DNA of 64,000 bases from an uncultured Albidovulum sp. (GCA_913064775.1 CAJYAD010000015.1:50590-114589); one strand, 5' to 3'. Positions 32,813-42,760 are shown, counted from the stretch's first letter. The notes: generated from the letters alone by a model not told the origin. Numbers and translations are program-made.

Positions 32813-34588
32813 ATGTTCGGGCTCGATCTGCCCCCCAATGCCCAGGCGCTGGCCGCGCTGACGATCGTCGTCGCGATGTTCGTGCTGTTCGTGCGCGAAA
32901 CCTACCCGGTCGAGGTGGTGGCGGTGTCGGGCGCGGTGCTGATGGTGGTGCTGGGTGTGCTGCCGCAGGCGCAGGCGCTGGCGGTGCTGTCGAACCCGGC
33001 GCCCTGGACCATCGCGGCGCTGTTCATCATCGTCGGCGCGCTGGTGCGCACCGGCGCGCTGCACTGGATCAGCCAAAGGGCGGCGCAGAATGTCGAGACC
33101 CGGCCAAGGCTGACGCTGGCGCTGCTGGCGCTGGTCGTGGTGGGGCTGTCGGGGGTGGTGAACAACACCCCGGTCGTGGTGGTGATGATCCCGATCTTCA
33201 TGCAACTGGCCCGCAAGCTGGGGGTGGCGCCGTCGAAGCTGATGATCCCGCTGTCCTATCTGGCGATCTCGGGCGGCACGCTGACGCTTCTGGGCACCTC
33301 GACCAACCTGCTGGTCGACGGCGTCGCGCGCAGCGCCGGGATGAAGCCCTTCGGCATCTTCGAGATCACCGGCCTGGGGCTGATCGTCTCGGTCGTGGTC
33401 ATGGCCTATCTGGCGCTATTCGCGCGCCTCCTGCCGAACCGCGAATCCCTGGCCGGCATGATCGCCGACCGCGGGCGGATGAAATTCTTCACCGAAGTGG
33501 CGCTGCCCGAGGATTCCGCCCTGATCGGCCAGACGCTGGAAGAGGCCGACATCTTCCGCCGTGAAGGCCTGCGGGTGATCGACGTGCTGCGCGGCGATGC
33601 CTCGTTGCGCCGCGATCTGGGCTCGGTGGTGCTGGCGGCGGGCGACAGGGTGGTGCTGCGCACGCCGATGGCCGAACTGCTGGGCCTGCAGCAGAACAAG
33701 GAATTGCGGCTGGTCGACAAGCTGAGCTCGGTCCAGACCTCGACCGTCGAGGTGCTGATCACGCCGGGCTGCCGGATGGTCGGGCGCTCGCTGGGCGAAT
33801 TGCGGCTGCGGCGGCGCTACGGCGTCTATGTGCTGGCGGTGCATCGGCGCAACCAGAACATCGGCCGGCAGCTGGACGATCTGGTGGTACGGGTCGGCGA
33901 CACGCTGCTGCTGGAAGGTGAGGCGGGCGATATCCGGCGCCTGGCGAGCGACATGCACATGGTCGATATCGCCACGCCGTCGGCGCGGGCCTACCGCCGC
34001 GGCCATGCGCCGATCGCGATCGCGGTGCTGGTCGGGATCGTCGGGCTGTCGGCGCTGGGGGTGGCGCCGATCGTGACGCTGTCGATGCTGGGGGTGGCGC
34101 TGGTGCTGCTGACCCGCTGCATCGACGCGGATGAGGCCTTCGGCTTCGTCGAGGGCCGGCTGTTGGCGATGATCTTCGCGATGCTGGCGGTGGGGGCGGG
34201 GCTGGAACGGTCCGGCGCGGCGAAGCTGATCGTCGAGGCGCTGACGCCGGCGCTGGCCTTGCTGCCGCCGCAGGGGCTGGTCTTCGCGCTGTTCCTGCTG
34301 ACCTGGGTGCTGACCGAGCTGGTGACCAACAACGCGGTGGCGCTGGTGGTGACGCCGATCGCGATCGGGCTGGGGCAGGCGCTGGGCGTCGATCCAAGGC
34401 CGCTGGTGGTGACGGTGATGTTCGCAGCCTCGGCCAGCTTCGCAACGCCGATCGGCTATCAGACCAACACCCTGGTCTACGGGCCCGGCGGCTACCGCTT
34501 CACCGATTACCTGCGCTTCGGCCTGCCGCTGAGCCTGGGAATGGCGGTGGTGGTCAGCCTGGCGGTGCCGCTGATCTGGCCGTTCTGA
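32813..34588 (+). CDS. SLC13/DASS-type transporter with two RCK_C (TrkA-C) domains
   Basis: This 591-residue membrane protein has N-terminal transmembrane helices (about 1-200), two soluble TrkA-C/RCK_C modules (about 205-385), and C-terminal helices (about 395-590). The substrate-site signatures of the SLC13 fold are GGTLTLLGTSTNLLVDGVA (about residues 162-180) and the matching C-terminal ASASFATPIGYQTNTLVYGPGGY. Such proteins import sulfate, dicarboxylates or similar anions with sodium. The RCK_C modules could bind a small regulator. ATG 32813 has a GAGG site 8 bases upstream. The substrate is unknown. Confidence 0.9.
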   Translation: MFGLDLPPNAQALAALTIVVAMFVLFVRETYPVEVVAVSGAVLMVVLGVLPQAQALAVLSNPAPWTIAALFIIVGALVRTGALHWISQRAAQNVETRPRLTLALLALVVVGLSGVVNNTPVVVVMIPIFMQLARKLGVAPSKLMIPLSYLAISGGTLTLLGTSTNLLVDGVARSAGMKPFGIFEITGLGLIVSVVVMAYLALFARLLPNRESLAGMIADRGRMKFFTEVALPEDSALIGQTLEEADIFRREGLRVIDVLRGDASLRRDLGSVVLAAGDRVVLRTPMAELLGLQQNKELRLVDKLSSVQTSTVEVLITPGCRMVGRSLGELRLRRRYGVYVLAVHRRNQNIGRQLDDLVVRVGDTLLLEGEAGDIRRLASDMHMVDIATPSARAYRRGHAPIAIAVLVGIVGLSALGVAPIVTLSMLGVALVLLTRCIDADEAFGFVEGRLLAMIFAMLAVGAGLERSGAAKLIVEALTPALALLPPQGLVFALFLLTWVLTELVTNNAVALVVTPIAIGLGQALGVDPRPLVVTVMFAASASFATPIGYQTNTLVYGPGGYRFTDYLRFGLPLSLGMAVVVSLAVPLIWPF

Positions 34589-34612
34589 CGGCGGTACTCG
34601 GCTGCGGCGGCG

Positions 34613-35182
34613 TCAGGCGCGCCCGGCGGTGGCCGAGAGCGAGATCGCGTCGATCCCCATGGATTTCAGCGCACGTTCCCATTTGGTCGCGTTATCGGCG
34701 GCAAAGATGATCTCGTCGATGGCTTCGGTGGTCAGCCAGCCATTCTGGCCGATCTCGTCCTCCAGCTGGCCGGGGCCCCAGCCGGCATAGCCCAGCGCCA
34801 GAAGCGCCTGCAAAGGCCCGTGCCCGGCCGAGATGTCTTCCAGCACGTCCAGCGTCGCGGTCATGGCGATGCCGGTGTCGACCTGCTGGGTGCCCTCGGC
34901 GCTGCCGTATTCGGCCGAATGCAGCACAAAGCCGCGCCCGGCCTCGACCGGGCCGCCGAAATGCACCCGCGCGCTCTGCGCCCCGGGGCCGGCGGCGATG
35001 TCGAGCTGTTCGAGCAGCCGCGCGAAGGGCAGGTCAGAGACCGGCTTGTTGACGATCAGCCCCATCGCGCCGCGGTCGGAATGTTCGCAGATATAGATGA
35101 CGCTGTGGTCGAATCGCGGATCGCCCATGCCGGGCATGGCGATCAGCAGCTTTCCGGTCAGGTTCATCTGGTGGTCTGTCAT
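34613..35182 (-). CDS. YqgE/AlgH family protein
   Basis: This 189-residue cytoplasmic protein of the UPF0301/YqgE family shows the hallmark LTGKLLIAMPGMGDPRFDHSVIYICEH (about residues 8-34), GAMGLIVNKP, and the ALGYAGWGPGQLEDEI segment (about 126-141). AlgH in Pseudomonas was linked to transcriptional control, but its biochemical function is not established. It converges with the SLC13-type transporter gene. Its start region diverges from the DsbD-domain gene at 35303. Confidence 0.93.
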   Translation of the reverse strand: MTDHQMNLTGKLLIAMPGMGDPRFDHSVIYICEHSDRGAMGLIVNKPVSDLPFARLLEQLDIAAGPGAQSARVHFGGPVEAGRGFVLHSAEYGSAEGTQQVDTGIAMTATLDVLEDISAGHGPLQALLALGYAGWGPGQLEDEIGQNGWLTTEAIDEIIFAADNATKWERALKSMGIDAISLSATAGRA

Positions 35183-35302
35183 CCCTTTAGGATGGGGTGC
35201 GCGGCGCGGCTGCGCAAGATGGGGCGTCGGCGGGCGCGGCCCTGGCGCGGTCTTTTGCGCAAAAGTGTTTCCCGGCGCCGGACTCTGCCCTATCCTGCGG
35301 CG

Positions 35303-36151
35303 ATGATCAGATCGGCCGTTCCCGTCCGTCTACGCCCGCTTGCCGTGCTGGCCTTCGCCGCGGTGCTGCTGTGCGCGCCGCGCCTTGTGCCCGCCGCAGG
35401 GGCCTCGACCATCGTCGATCCAGCGCAGGTGGTAAGCGCGCGGGTGCTGCCGGGCTGGCGCATGGCCGACGGCCACCGCATGGTCGCACTGGAACTGACC
35501 CTGGCGCCGGGCTGGCACACCTATTGGCGCGCCCCGGGCGAGGCCGGGATCCCGCCCAGCTTTGACTGGAGCGCCAGCACCAATCTGAAGGCGGTGACGA
35601 TTCATTGGCCGGTTCCGCAGGTCTTCGACATCGGCGGGATGCGCTCGATCGGCTATACCGACCGCGTCGTGCTGCCGCTGGAACTGACGCCAAAGACCCC
35701 GGGTGCGCCGATCGCGCTGCGCGCCACGGTGGATCTGGGCGTCTGCGACGAGATCTGCCTGCCCGCCGCGCTGACCGTCTCGGCCGATCTGAGCGGCGCG
35801 GGGGCGCAGGACGCCGCCATTGCGCAGGCCCTGACACGGCAGCCCGAAACCGCGGCCGAGGCGGGCGTGACCGGGGCCACCTGCAGCGTCGAGCCGATCG
35901 CGGACGGGCTGCGGCTGACGGCGCGGCTGGTGCTGCCGCCGCTGCCGGGCAGGGAGTTGGCGGTGATGGAACTGCCCGACCCCTCGACCTGGATTTCCGG
36001 CGCAAAGACCACCCGCCAGGGCGACACGCTGACCGCGGTGGCCGATGTGATGCCCGCCAAAGCGCCCTATGAGCTGAACCGTGCGGCGCTGACGATCACC
36101 GTGCTGGGGCAGGGCCGCGCGGTTGAACTGCATGGCTGCGGCGCGGGCTGA
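35303..36151 (+). CDS. Periplasmic protein with DsbD N-terminal-like domain
   Basis: This 282-residue protein has a signal peptide over about the first 33 residues (RLRPLAVLAFAAVLLCAP, cleavage near the following Ala-rich stretch). The mature part resembles the DsbD alpha domain, including LAPGWHTYWRAPGEAGIPP (about residues 70-88), IGYTDRVVLPLEL, and the Cys pair of LGVCDEICLP (about 146-155). DsbD alpha domains pass electrons to periplasmic thiol proteins. No membrane or thioredoxin domain of full DsbD is present, so it is a stand-alone version. YqgE is divergent beside it. Confidence 0.82.
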   Translation: MIRSAVPVRLRPLAVLAFAAVLLCAPRLVPAAGASTIVDPAQVVSARVLPGWRMADGHRMVALELTLAPGWHTYWRAPGEAGIPPSFDWSASTNLKAVTIHWPVPQVFDIGGMRSIGYTDRVVLPLELTPKTPGAPIALRATVDLGVCDEICLPAALTVSADLSGAGAQDAAIAQALTRQPETAAEAGVTGATCSVEPIADGLRLTARLVLPPLPGRELAVMELPDPSTWISGAKTTRQGDTLTAVADVMPAKAPYELNRAALTITVLGQGRAVELHGCGAG

Positions 36152-36323
36152 GGCGGCGGCGCCCCTTGCCGGCTATGGCGGGCGGGGGCGGGCGGTCAGG
36201 TCCCGGCAGGCGCAGGGCTTTGGCGCTTTGTTCCGGCCAATCGGCGCGGGGCGGGGTCAGCCCGATTGACCCTCCCTCCGCTTCTGCCTATTGAGAGCAC
36301 GCTTTATCCAAGGCGGGCGATCC

Positions 36324-37256
36324 ATGGCAGAGACAACCATCCCACCGCGCAGCTTTCAGGAAATCCTGATGCGGCTTCAGTCCTACTGGGGCGCGCAGGG
36401 CTGCGCCGTGCTGCAACCCTATGACATGGAGGTGGGGGCCGGCACCTTCCACCCGGCCACGACGTTGCGCGCGCTGGGCCCGCGCCCCTGGGCCGCCGCC
36501 TATATCCAGCCCTCGCGCCGCCCGACCGACGGGCGCTACGGCGAGAACCCGAACCGGATGCAGCATTACTACCAGTTTCAGGTGCTGATCAAACCCTCGC
36601 CGCCCGATCTGCAGGCACTGTACCTCGGCTCGCTGCGCGCCATCGGGATCGACATGGATCTGCACGACATCCGCTTTGTCGAGGACGATTGGGAAAGCCC
36701 GACGCTGGGCGCCTGGGGCCTGGGCTGGGAAGTCTGGTGTGACGGCATGGAAGTCAGCCAGTTCACCTATTTCCAGCAGGTCGGCGGCCATGATTGCCAC
36801 CCGGTCTCGGGCGAGCTGACCTACGGGCTGGAGCGGCTGGCGATGTATGTGCTGGGCATCGATCATGTGATGGACATGCCCTTCAACGACCCCGACAGCC
36901 CGATCCCGCTAAGCTATGGCGATGTCTTCCGCCAGACCGAGCGCGAATACAGCCGCTGGAACTTCGATCAGGCCGACACCGCGATGCTGCTGAAGCATTT
37001 CGAGGATGCCGAGGCCGAATGCGAACGCATCCTGACCGCCCCCGAGGCCGATTCCGCCGGCCGCCGGATCGTGATGGCGCATCCCGCCTATGACCAATGC
37101 ATCAAGGCCAGCCACCTCTTCAACCTGCTCGATGCGCGGGGCGTGATCTCGGTCACCGAACGTCAGGCCTATATCGGCCGCGTCCGGGCACTGGCGAAGA
37201 AATGCGCCGATGCTTTCCTGACCACCGAAGCGGGCGGCGCGGAGGTGCGGACATGA
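36324..37256 (+). CDS. glyQ: Glycyl-tRNA synthetase alpha subunit
   Basis: This 310-residue alpha subunit of the bacterial alpha2-beta2 glycyl-tRNA synthetase activates glycine with ATP. Characteristic segments are [18 protein letters not shown] (about residues 9-26), the class II motif 2 region [25 protein letters not shown], and [12 protein letters not shown] (motif 3). The ATG at 36324 is preferred to the TTG at 36291. Its stop overlaps the start of a small membrane-protein gene (ATGA), which in turn overlaps glyS. Confidence 0.97.
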   Translation: MAETTIPPRSFQEILMRLQSYWGAQGCAVLQPYDMEVGAGTFHPATTLRALGPRPWAAAYIQPSRRPTDGRYGENPNRMQHYYQFQVLIKPSPPDLQALYLGSLRAIGIDMDLHDIRFVEDDWESPTLGAWGLGWEVWCDGMEVSQFTYFQQVGGHDCHPVSGELTYGLERLAMYVLGIDHVMDMPFNDPDSPIPLSYGDVFRQTEREYSRWNFDQADTAMLLKHFEDAEAECERILTAPEADSAGRRIVMAHPAYDQCIKASHLFNLLDARGVISVTERQAYIGRVRALAKKCADAFLTTEAGGAEVRT

Positions 37257-37783
37257 GCGGGAAAGCCGTCGTCCTGATCATCCTCGCGATCTGCGTGATT
37301 GCCGGGGGCGGGCTCTATTACAGCCTGCAATACGCCTATTACACCACCGTTGCGCGCAACAGCCCGGCGGCCGACGTGGTGCTGACCCAGATCCAGACCG
37401 GTGCCGTGACCGAGGTGCCGATCAAGAACTTCACCGGCATCGACGCCAATTCCTCGCCGCTGCGCTACCGGGCCTGTTTCAAGATGGACAATGCGCTTGG
37501 TACACTCAAGAAGGCCTTCCAGACCTATCCCGACCCCACGCCGCTGACCGCGCCCAGGCATTTCGCCTGCTTCAACGCCGAGAAGATCGACGGGATGCTG
37601 AAGCAGCACAAGGCCGTGGCCTTCCTGGGCCAGGCCAATGTCCACTACGGCGTCGACCGTGTCGTGGCCGTCGACGAGGACGGCAACGGCTATGCCTGGA
37701 ACCAGTTGAACCGCTGCGGGAAGGCCGTGTTCGACGGCCAGCCCGCGCCCCAGGGCTGCCCCCCGCCGCCGGAGAATAAGTGA
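37253..37783 (+). CDS. Small membrane-anchored protein between glyQ and glyS (DUF6446-like)
   Basis: This 176-residue protein has a single N-terminal membrane helix ([22 protein letters not shown], about residues 5-26 in part) and a soluble, probably periplasmic, domain with Cys at about 75, 105, 160 and 170. It resembles the Rhodobacterales protein group I recall as DUF6446; no biochemical role is known to me. It overlaps glyQ (ATGA) and glyS (TGATG), so all three are translationally coupled. The coupling may simply set glyS expression. Confidence 0.85.
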   Translation: MSGKAVVLIILAICVIAGGGLYYSLQYAYYTTVARNSPAADVVLTQIQTGAVTEVPIKNFTGIDANSSPLRYRACFKMDNALGTLKKAFQTYPDPTPLTAPRHFACFNAEKIDGMLKQHKAVAFLGQANVHYGVDRVVAVDEDGNGYAWNQLNRCGKAVFDGQPAPQGCPPPPENK

Positions 37784-40065
37784 TGCCCGACCTGCTGATC
37801 GAACTGTTCTCCGAGGAAATTCCCGCCCGGATGCAGGCCCGCGCGCGTGCCGACCTGCAACGTCTGGTCACCGACGGGCTGGTTGAGGCGGGGCTGACCT
37901 ATGCCTCGGCCGGTGCCTTCTCGACCCCGCGCCGCCTGGTGCTGGCGGTCGAGGGGCTGAGTGCCGAAAGCCCCACCCTCCGCGAGGAACGCAAGGGCCC
38001 CAAGGCCGACGCGCCCGAAAAGGCGATCGAGGGGTTCCTGCGCGCCACCGGACTGACCCGCGACCAGTTGGAGACCCGCGAGGACAAGAAGGGTGCCGTG
38101 CTGTTCGCCACCATTACCCGCCCCGGCCGCCCCGCGCCCCGGATCGTGGCCGAGGTGCTGGACGCCGCGATCCGCAACTTCCCCTGGCCCAAGTCGATGC
38201 GCTGGGGCACCGGCAGCCTGCGCTGGGTGCGCCCGCTGCATTCGATCCTGTGCCTGCTGACCACCGAGGTCGGCGCCGAGGTCGTGCCGCTGGACGTCGA
38301 CGGCATCGCCTCGGGCGCCACCACCCGTGGCCACCGCTTCATGGCGCCGGATGAGATCACCGTGACCGGCTTCGACGATTACGCCGCCAAGCTGCGCGCC
38401 GCGAAGGTGATGCTCGACCCCGCCGAGCGGGCCGAACACATCTGGAACGACGCCACCAACCGCGCCTTCGCCCAGGGGTTGGAGGTGGTCGAGGACCGCG
38501 GCCTTCTGGAAGAGGTCGCGGGCCTTGTCGAATGGCCGGTGGTGCTGATGGGCGCGATCGGTGAGAAATTCCTGACGCTGCCGCCCGAGGTGCTGCAAAC
38601 CTCGATGAAGGAGCATCAGAAGTTCTTCTCGGTGCGGAACCCCAAGACCGGGCGGATCGAGAAATTCGTCACCGTCGCCAACCGCGAGACGGCGGATGAC
38701 GGCGCGACGATCCTGGCCGGCAACCTCAAGGTGCTGTCGGCGCGGCTGTCGGATGCGCGCTTCTTCTGGGAAAACGACCTGCGCACGGTGGGTGCCGGGG
38801 GGCTGGAAGACATGGCCGCGGGCCTGTCCAAAGTGACCTTCCACAACAAGCTCGGCTCGCAGGCCGACCGCATCGCCCGGATCGAGGCAATGGCGCACGA
38901 GATCGCCCCGCTGGTTGGCGCCGATCCCGATCTGGCGGCCCAGGCCGCGCGCGTGGCAAAGGCGGATCTGCGCTCCGAAATGGTCGGCGAATTCCCCGAG
39001 CTTCAGGGCATCATGGGCGGCTACTACGCCCGAGCCGAGGGCCTGCCCGACGCGGTGGCGAACGCCTGCAAGGCGCATTATCAGCCGCTGGGGCCGTCGG
39101 ACGACGTGCCGGCGGATCCGGTCTCGGTCGCCGTGGCGTTGGCCGACAAGCTGGATACGCTCACCGGCTTCTGGGCCATCGACGAGAAGCCCACCGGAAG
39201 CAAAGATCCGTTTGCCCTGCGCCGTGCGGCGTTGGGGGTGATCAGGCTGTTGCTGGGGAATGGGGTGAACTTCAATTTGCTGCCGGCTTTCGTCGGTCGC
39301 TTCGGTTCTTGGCTCCATCAAGGTGTCGCGCGAGAGGTTGTTGCTGCTGCCGACGACGAAGGCCAGCTTCGCAAGCTTTATGACTATGTCTCAGATAAAA
39401 TTCCGCCGGTAGACCCCGATCACTTCGGGCGGATCGCGTCAGCCCATTGGCTTTCTGAGTTGGAGGGAACTCAGTTTGGCGACCTCTCAGAGTTTGTAAG
39501 TGCTGCGGAACGTTTAGAAAATAAGGCTGCCGCGCTCAGTGTAGACCTCCTTTCCTTCTTCCACGACCGACTCAAGGTGCACCTGCGCGACGCGGGCATC
39601 CGCCACGACGTGATCGACGCCTGCCTCGCCATGCAAGGCTCCGACGACCTCACCCTGCTGGTCAAACGCGCCGAAGCCCTGTCCGCGACGCTGGCGACCG
39701 AGGACGGCGCCAACCTGATCCAGGGCTTCAAGCGCGCCAACAACATCCTCACCCAGGCCGAGGAAAAGGACGGCGTCGAATACAGCTTCGGCGCCGACCC
39801 GAAATTCGCCGAAGGACCCGAGGAAACCGCGCTCTTCACCGCGCTCGACGCCGCCGACGCCGCCATCGCCCCCGCCCTGCAGGCCGAGGATTTCCCAACC
39901 GCCATGGCCGCGATGGCCAACCTGCGCGCCCCGATCGACGCCTTCTTCGAGGCGGTGCAGATCAACAGCGACAACCAGATCCTGCGCCGCAACCGCCTCA
40001 ACCTGCTCAGCCGCATCCGCAGCACCTGCCTTCAGGTCGCGGACCTCACCCGGATCGAGGGCTAG
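37783..40065 (+). CDS. glyS: Glycyl-tRNA synthetase beta subunit
   Basis: This 760-residue beta subunit of glycyl-tRNA synthetase handles tRNA binding and supports aminoacylation. The N-terminus LLIELFSEEIPARMQARA is diagnostic, followed by RRLVLAVEGL, KSMRWGTGSLRWVRPLHSI and the DKLDTLTGFWAI segment. The C-terminus ends with the DALR-like anticodon-binding domain (NLLSRIRSTCLQVADLTRIEG). A segment of about 100 codons (39250-39560) is AT-richer and uses codons such as TTA, GTA, AGT and GCT. It lies where GlyS proteins vary in length. The ATG at 37783 overlaps the upstream stop (TGATG). Confidence 0.96.
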   Translation: MPDLLIELFSEEIPARMQARARADLQRLVTDGLVEAGLTYASAGAFSTPRRLVLAVEGLSAESPTLREERKGPKADAPEKAIEGFLRATGLTRDQLETREDKKGAVLFATITRPGRPAPRIVAEVLDAAIRNFPWPKSMRWGTGSLRWVRPLHSILCLLTTEVGAEVVPLDVDGIASGATTRGHRFMAPDEITVTGFDDYAAKLRAAKVMLDPAERAEHIWNDATNRAFAQGLEVVEDRGLLEEVAGLVEWPVVLMGAIGEKFLTLPPEVLQTSMKEHQKFFSVRNPKTGRIEKFVTVANRETADDGATILAGNLKVLSARLSDARFFWENDLRTVGAGGLEDMAAGLSKVTFHNKLGSQADRIARIEAMAHEIAPLVGADPDLAAQAARVAKADLRSEMVGEFPELQGIMGGYYARAEGLPDAVANACKAHYQPLGPSDDVPADPVSVAVALADKLDTLTGFWAIDEKPTGSKDPFALRRAALGVIRLLLGNGVNFNLLPAFVGRFGSWLHQGVAREVVAAADDEGQLRKLYDYVSDKIPPVDPDHFGRIASAHWLSELEGTQFGDLSEFVSAAERLENKAAALSVDLLSFFHDRLKVHLRDAGIRHDVIDACLAMQGSDDLTLLVKRAEALSATLATEDGANLIQGFKRANNILTQAEEKDGVEYSFGADPKFAEGPEETALFTALDAADAAIAPALQAEDFPTAMAAMANLRAPIDAFFEAVQINSDNQILRRNRLNLLSRIRSTCLQVADLTRIEG

Positions 40066-40070
40066 CCCCT

Positions 40071-40134
40071 TTCACTTTGGCGGAAATATTCTCGGGGGGT
40101 GAGGCCGCAGGCCGAGGGGGGCAGACAGCCCCCC
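40071..40134 (-). repeat. Intergenic repeat, copy c
   Basis: On the minus strand the 18-nt core reads TATTTCCGCCAAAGTGAA (40088-40071). It is preceded by a GGGGGGC/GCCCCCC hairpin (40116-40122 with 40128-40134). It lies six bases after the glyS stop, in the orientation opposite to glyS. Its core differs from copy h by a single base. Confidence 0.75.
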
Positions 40135-40216
40135 CCCGCCGTGCCCTACCGGGGCACCAACGCTTGCGTGTAACGCGAAGGCGTATATCCTGCCTCCGCA
40201 CAAGCGAGGTGCTGCA

Positions 40217-42760
40217 ATGCAGAAATCTACGGATTTCAAAGATTTCGTCGAAATTTCCCCGACTGCGCGGATCGCGCGCGACACCCATGGGTGGCGGGCG
40301 AAATGCCTGCAGCGCCTCGTCCGGCTAGAGATGCCGGTGCCGAAGACCGTGGCGCTCTCGTTTCAGGCGGTGCGGGCCGTTGCGGCGGGGCAGCCGGTCG
40401 ACGCCGCCGCGATCCTCGCCTGCTTCGGGCCGGCGCCGCTGGTCTCGGTGCGGCCCTCGGCGCAGGAAACCGAATGGGGCGGCCCCTCGACCGTGCTCAA
40501 CATCGGCATGAACGCCCAGCGCCATGCCGAACTGGCCACCACCCACGGGCAAGAGGCTGCGACCACGCTCTATCTGCGCTTCGTGCAGGCCTATGCGATC
40601 CATGTCGCGCGGCTCGACCCCGATCCCTTCATGGTCGGCGCGGTCGACGAGGCCGCGCTGGAGACTGTTCTCGCCGCCTATGAGGCCGAGATGGAAGAAC
40701 CCTTCCCCCAGGACCCGATGCGCCAGTTGGCCGAGGTGCTGCGCTCGATGGCGCGCGCCTGGGAAGGCACCACCGCGCGCCTACTGCGTCAGGCCAAGGG
40801 CGCCCCGGCCGAGGCCGGCCTCGGCCTTGTGGTGCAGGGCATGGCGCTGGGCATCGGGCGCGGCGTGTCGGGCGCGGGCGTGATCCAGTTCATCGACCCG
40901 GTCACCGGCCAGCCGCAGGTCACCGGCCGCTATCTGGGTCAAAGCCAGGGCCGCGACGCGCTGGCCGATCCGGATGCCGCGCTCTATCTCACCCGCGACC
41001 CGCGCGGCCCTTCGCTGGAAGAGGTGGCACCCGATATCTTCGCCGAACTGATCCGCTTCGGCGCGGCCAGCCGCACCCGCCTGCGCGAGGAGATGCAGAT
41101 CGAGTTCACCGTCGAGGCGGGGCAGCTTTTCGTCATCGACGCGGTGAAGGTCGCGCGGTCGTCGCGCGCCGGCGTGCGCATCGCCGTGGCCCTGGCCGAG
41201 GATGGCATCATCCCGCGCGAAGAGGCCGTGTTGCGGGTCGAGCCCCGGGCGCTGTCGGAGCTCTTGCATCCGCAGGTCGACGCCCGCGCCCCCCGCGACC
41301 GGATCGTGCGCGGCATCGCCGCCAGTCCGGGCGCCGCGCAGGGTAAGCTGGTGTTCTCTTCCGCCGCCGCCCAGGCCAGCGCCGCGCGCAGCGAGCCCAG
41401 CATTCTGGTGCGCCGCGAAACCGCCCCCGAGGACGTGCGCGGCATGCATGCGGCCGCCGGGGTGTTGACCGAACGCGGCGGCATCACCAGTCATGCGGCG
41501 GTGATCGCGCGCGGCCTCGGTCTGCCCTGCGTGGTGGGTGCCTCGGGGATCATCATCAACGCCCGCGACCGCACCCTGCGCACCCCTGACGGCCGCCAAT
41601 TCGGCGAGGGCGACGTGATCACCATCGACGGCACCCGGGGCGAGGCTTTGGCCGGCGCGGCCGAGATGCTGAAACCGGCGCTCGACGACGCCTTTCGCAC
41701 GCTTCTGGGCTGGGCCGACGCGGTCCGCGACATCGGCGTGCGCGCCAACGCCGACACCCCCGCAGATGCCGCCACCGCACGCAGTTTCAACGCCGAAGGC
41801 ATCGGCCTGTGCCGGACCGAGCACATGTTCTTCGAAGAGGGCCGCCTGACGGTGATGCGCGAGATGATCTTCGCCGACACGCGTGAGGATCGCGCGGCGG
41901 CGCTCGACCGGCTGTTGCCGATGCAGCGCGACGATTTCGTGCGGCTGTTCGAGATCATGGCCGGCCTGCCGGTCTGCATCCGCCTGTTCGACCCGCCCTT
42001 GCATGAATTCCTGCCGCATGACCGCGACGGCATGCTGGAACTGGCCGAGGCGCTGGACAAACCGCTGTCCGAGGTGATCCGCAGGGTCGAGGCGCTGCGC
42101 GAAACCAACCCGATGCTGGGCATGCGCGGGGTGCGGCTGGGCGTCACCATCCCCGAGATCTACGAGATGCAGGCCCGCGCGATCTTTGAAGCCGCGATAG
42201 AGGTCGGTCGCCGCGGCGCCGCCGTGGTGCCGGAAATCATGATCCCGCTGGTCTCGGCCAAGCGTGAGGTGGAACTGGTCAAGACCCGCGTCGACGCGGT
42301 CGCGGCGGCGGTGCGCACCCAGCAGGGCGCGGCCTTCGACTACCGGCTGGGGGTGATGGTCGAAACCCCGCGTGCGGCACTGCGCGCCGGCGAGATCGCC
42401 CAGCATTGCCACTTCCTGTCCTTTGGCACCAACGACCTGACGCAGATGACCTATGGCCTGTCGCGCGACGACGCGGGGCGCTTCATGAACGCCTATGTCC
42501 AGCTGGGTGTCTTCCCCGAGGATCCCTTCCATATCCTCGATACCGAGGGCGTCGGAGAACTGCTGCTGATCGGCGCCGAACGGGGCCGCGCGGCAATGCC
42601 GAATCTGGTGCTGTCGCTGTGCGGCGAACATGGCGGGAATCCCGAATCCATTGCCTTCTGCAGGCAGGCCGGGTTCGACTATGTCTCCTGTTCGCCGTTC
42701 CGAGTGCCGGTGGCTCGTCTGGCCGCCGCGCATCTGGCCTTGGCCGACCGGACGTCATGA
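40217..42760 (+). CDS. PEP-utilising enzyme, divergent pyruvate phosphate dikinase-like protein
   Basis: This 847-residue protein aligns with pyruvate phosphate dikinase (PPDK). The central phospho-His domain (TERGGITSHAAVIARGLGLPC, about residues 415-435) and the PEP/pyruvate C-terminal barrel (LSFGTNDLTQMTYGLSRDD and LSLCGEHGGNPES with the catalytic Cys) are intact. The N-terminal ATP-grasp domain is degenerate. The usual GGKGA loop is replaced by DTHGWRAKCLQ, and the normal LQTR motif with the phosphotransfer Arg reads VIDAVKVAR. It is also shorter than typical PPDK (about 875-890 residues). It may therefore be a regulatory or altered-specificity relative rather than a true PPDK. It follows glyS after a 151-base gap, with a GAGGTG ribosome-binding site. 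Confidence 0.88.
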   Translation: MQKSTDFKDFVEISPTARIARDTHGWRAKCLQRLVRLEMPVPKTVALSFQAVRAVAAGQPVDAAAILACFGPAPLVSVRPSAQETEWGGPSTVLNIGMNAQRHAELATTHGQEAATTLYLRFVQAYAIHVARLDPDPFMVGAVDEAALETVLAAYEAEMEEPFPQDPMRQLAEVLRSMARAWEGTTARLLRQAKGAPAEAGLGLVVQGMALGIGRGVSGAGVIQFIDPVTGQPQVTGRYLGQSQGRDALADPDAALYLTRDPRGPSLEEVAPDIFAELIRFGAASRTRLREEMQIEFTVEAGQLFVIDAVKVARSSRAGVRIAVALAEDGIIPREEAVLRVEPRALSELLHPQVDARAPRDRIVRGIAASPGAAQGKLVFSSAAAQASAARSEPSILVRRETAPEDVRGMHAAAGVLTERGGITSHAAVIARGLGLPCVVGASGIIINARDRTLRTPDGRQFGEGDVITIDGTRGEALAGAAEMLKPALDDAFRTLLGWADAVRDIGVRANADTPADAATARSFNAEGIGLCRTEHMFFEEGRLTVMREMIFADTREDRAAALDRLLPMQRDDFVRLFEIMAGLPVCIRLFDPPLHEFLPHDRDGMLELAEALDKPLSEVIRRVEALRETNPMLGMRGVRLGVTIPEIYEMQARAIFEAAIEVGRRGAAVVPEIMIPLVSAKREVELVKTRVDAVAAAVRTQQGAAFDYRLGVMVETPRAALRAGEIAQHCHFLSFGTNDLTQMTYGLSRDDAGRFMNAYVQLGVFPEDPFHILDTEGVGELLLIGAERGRAAMPNLVLSLCGEHGGNPESIAFCRQAGFDYVSCSPFRVPVARLAAAHLALADRTS

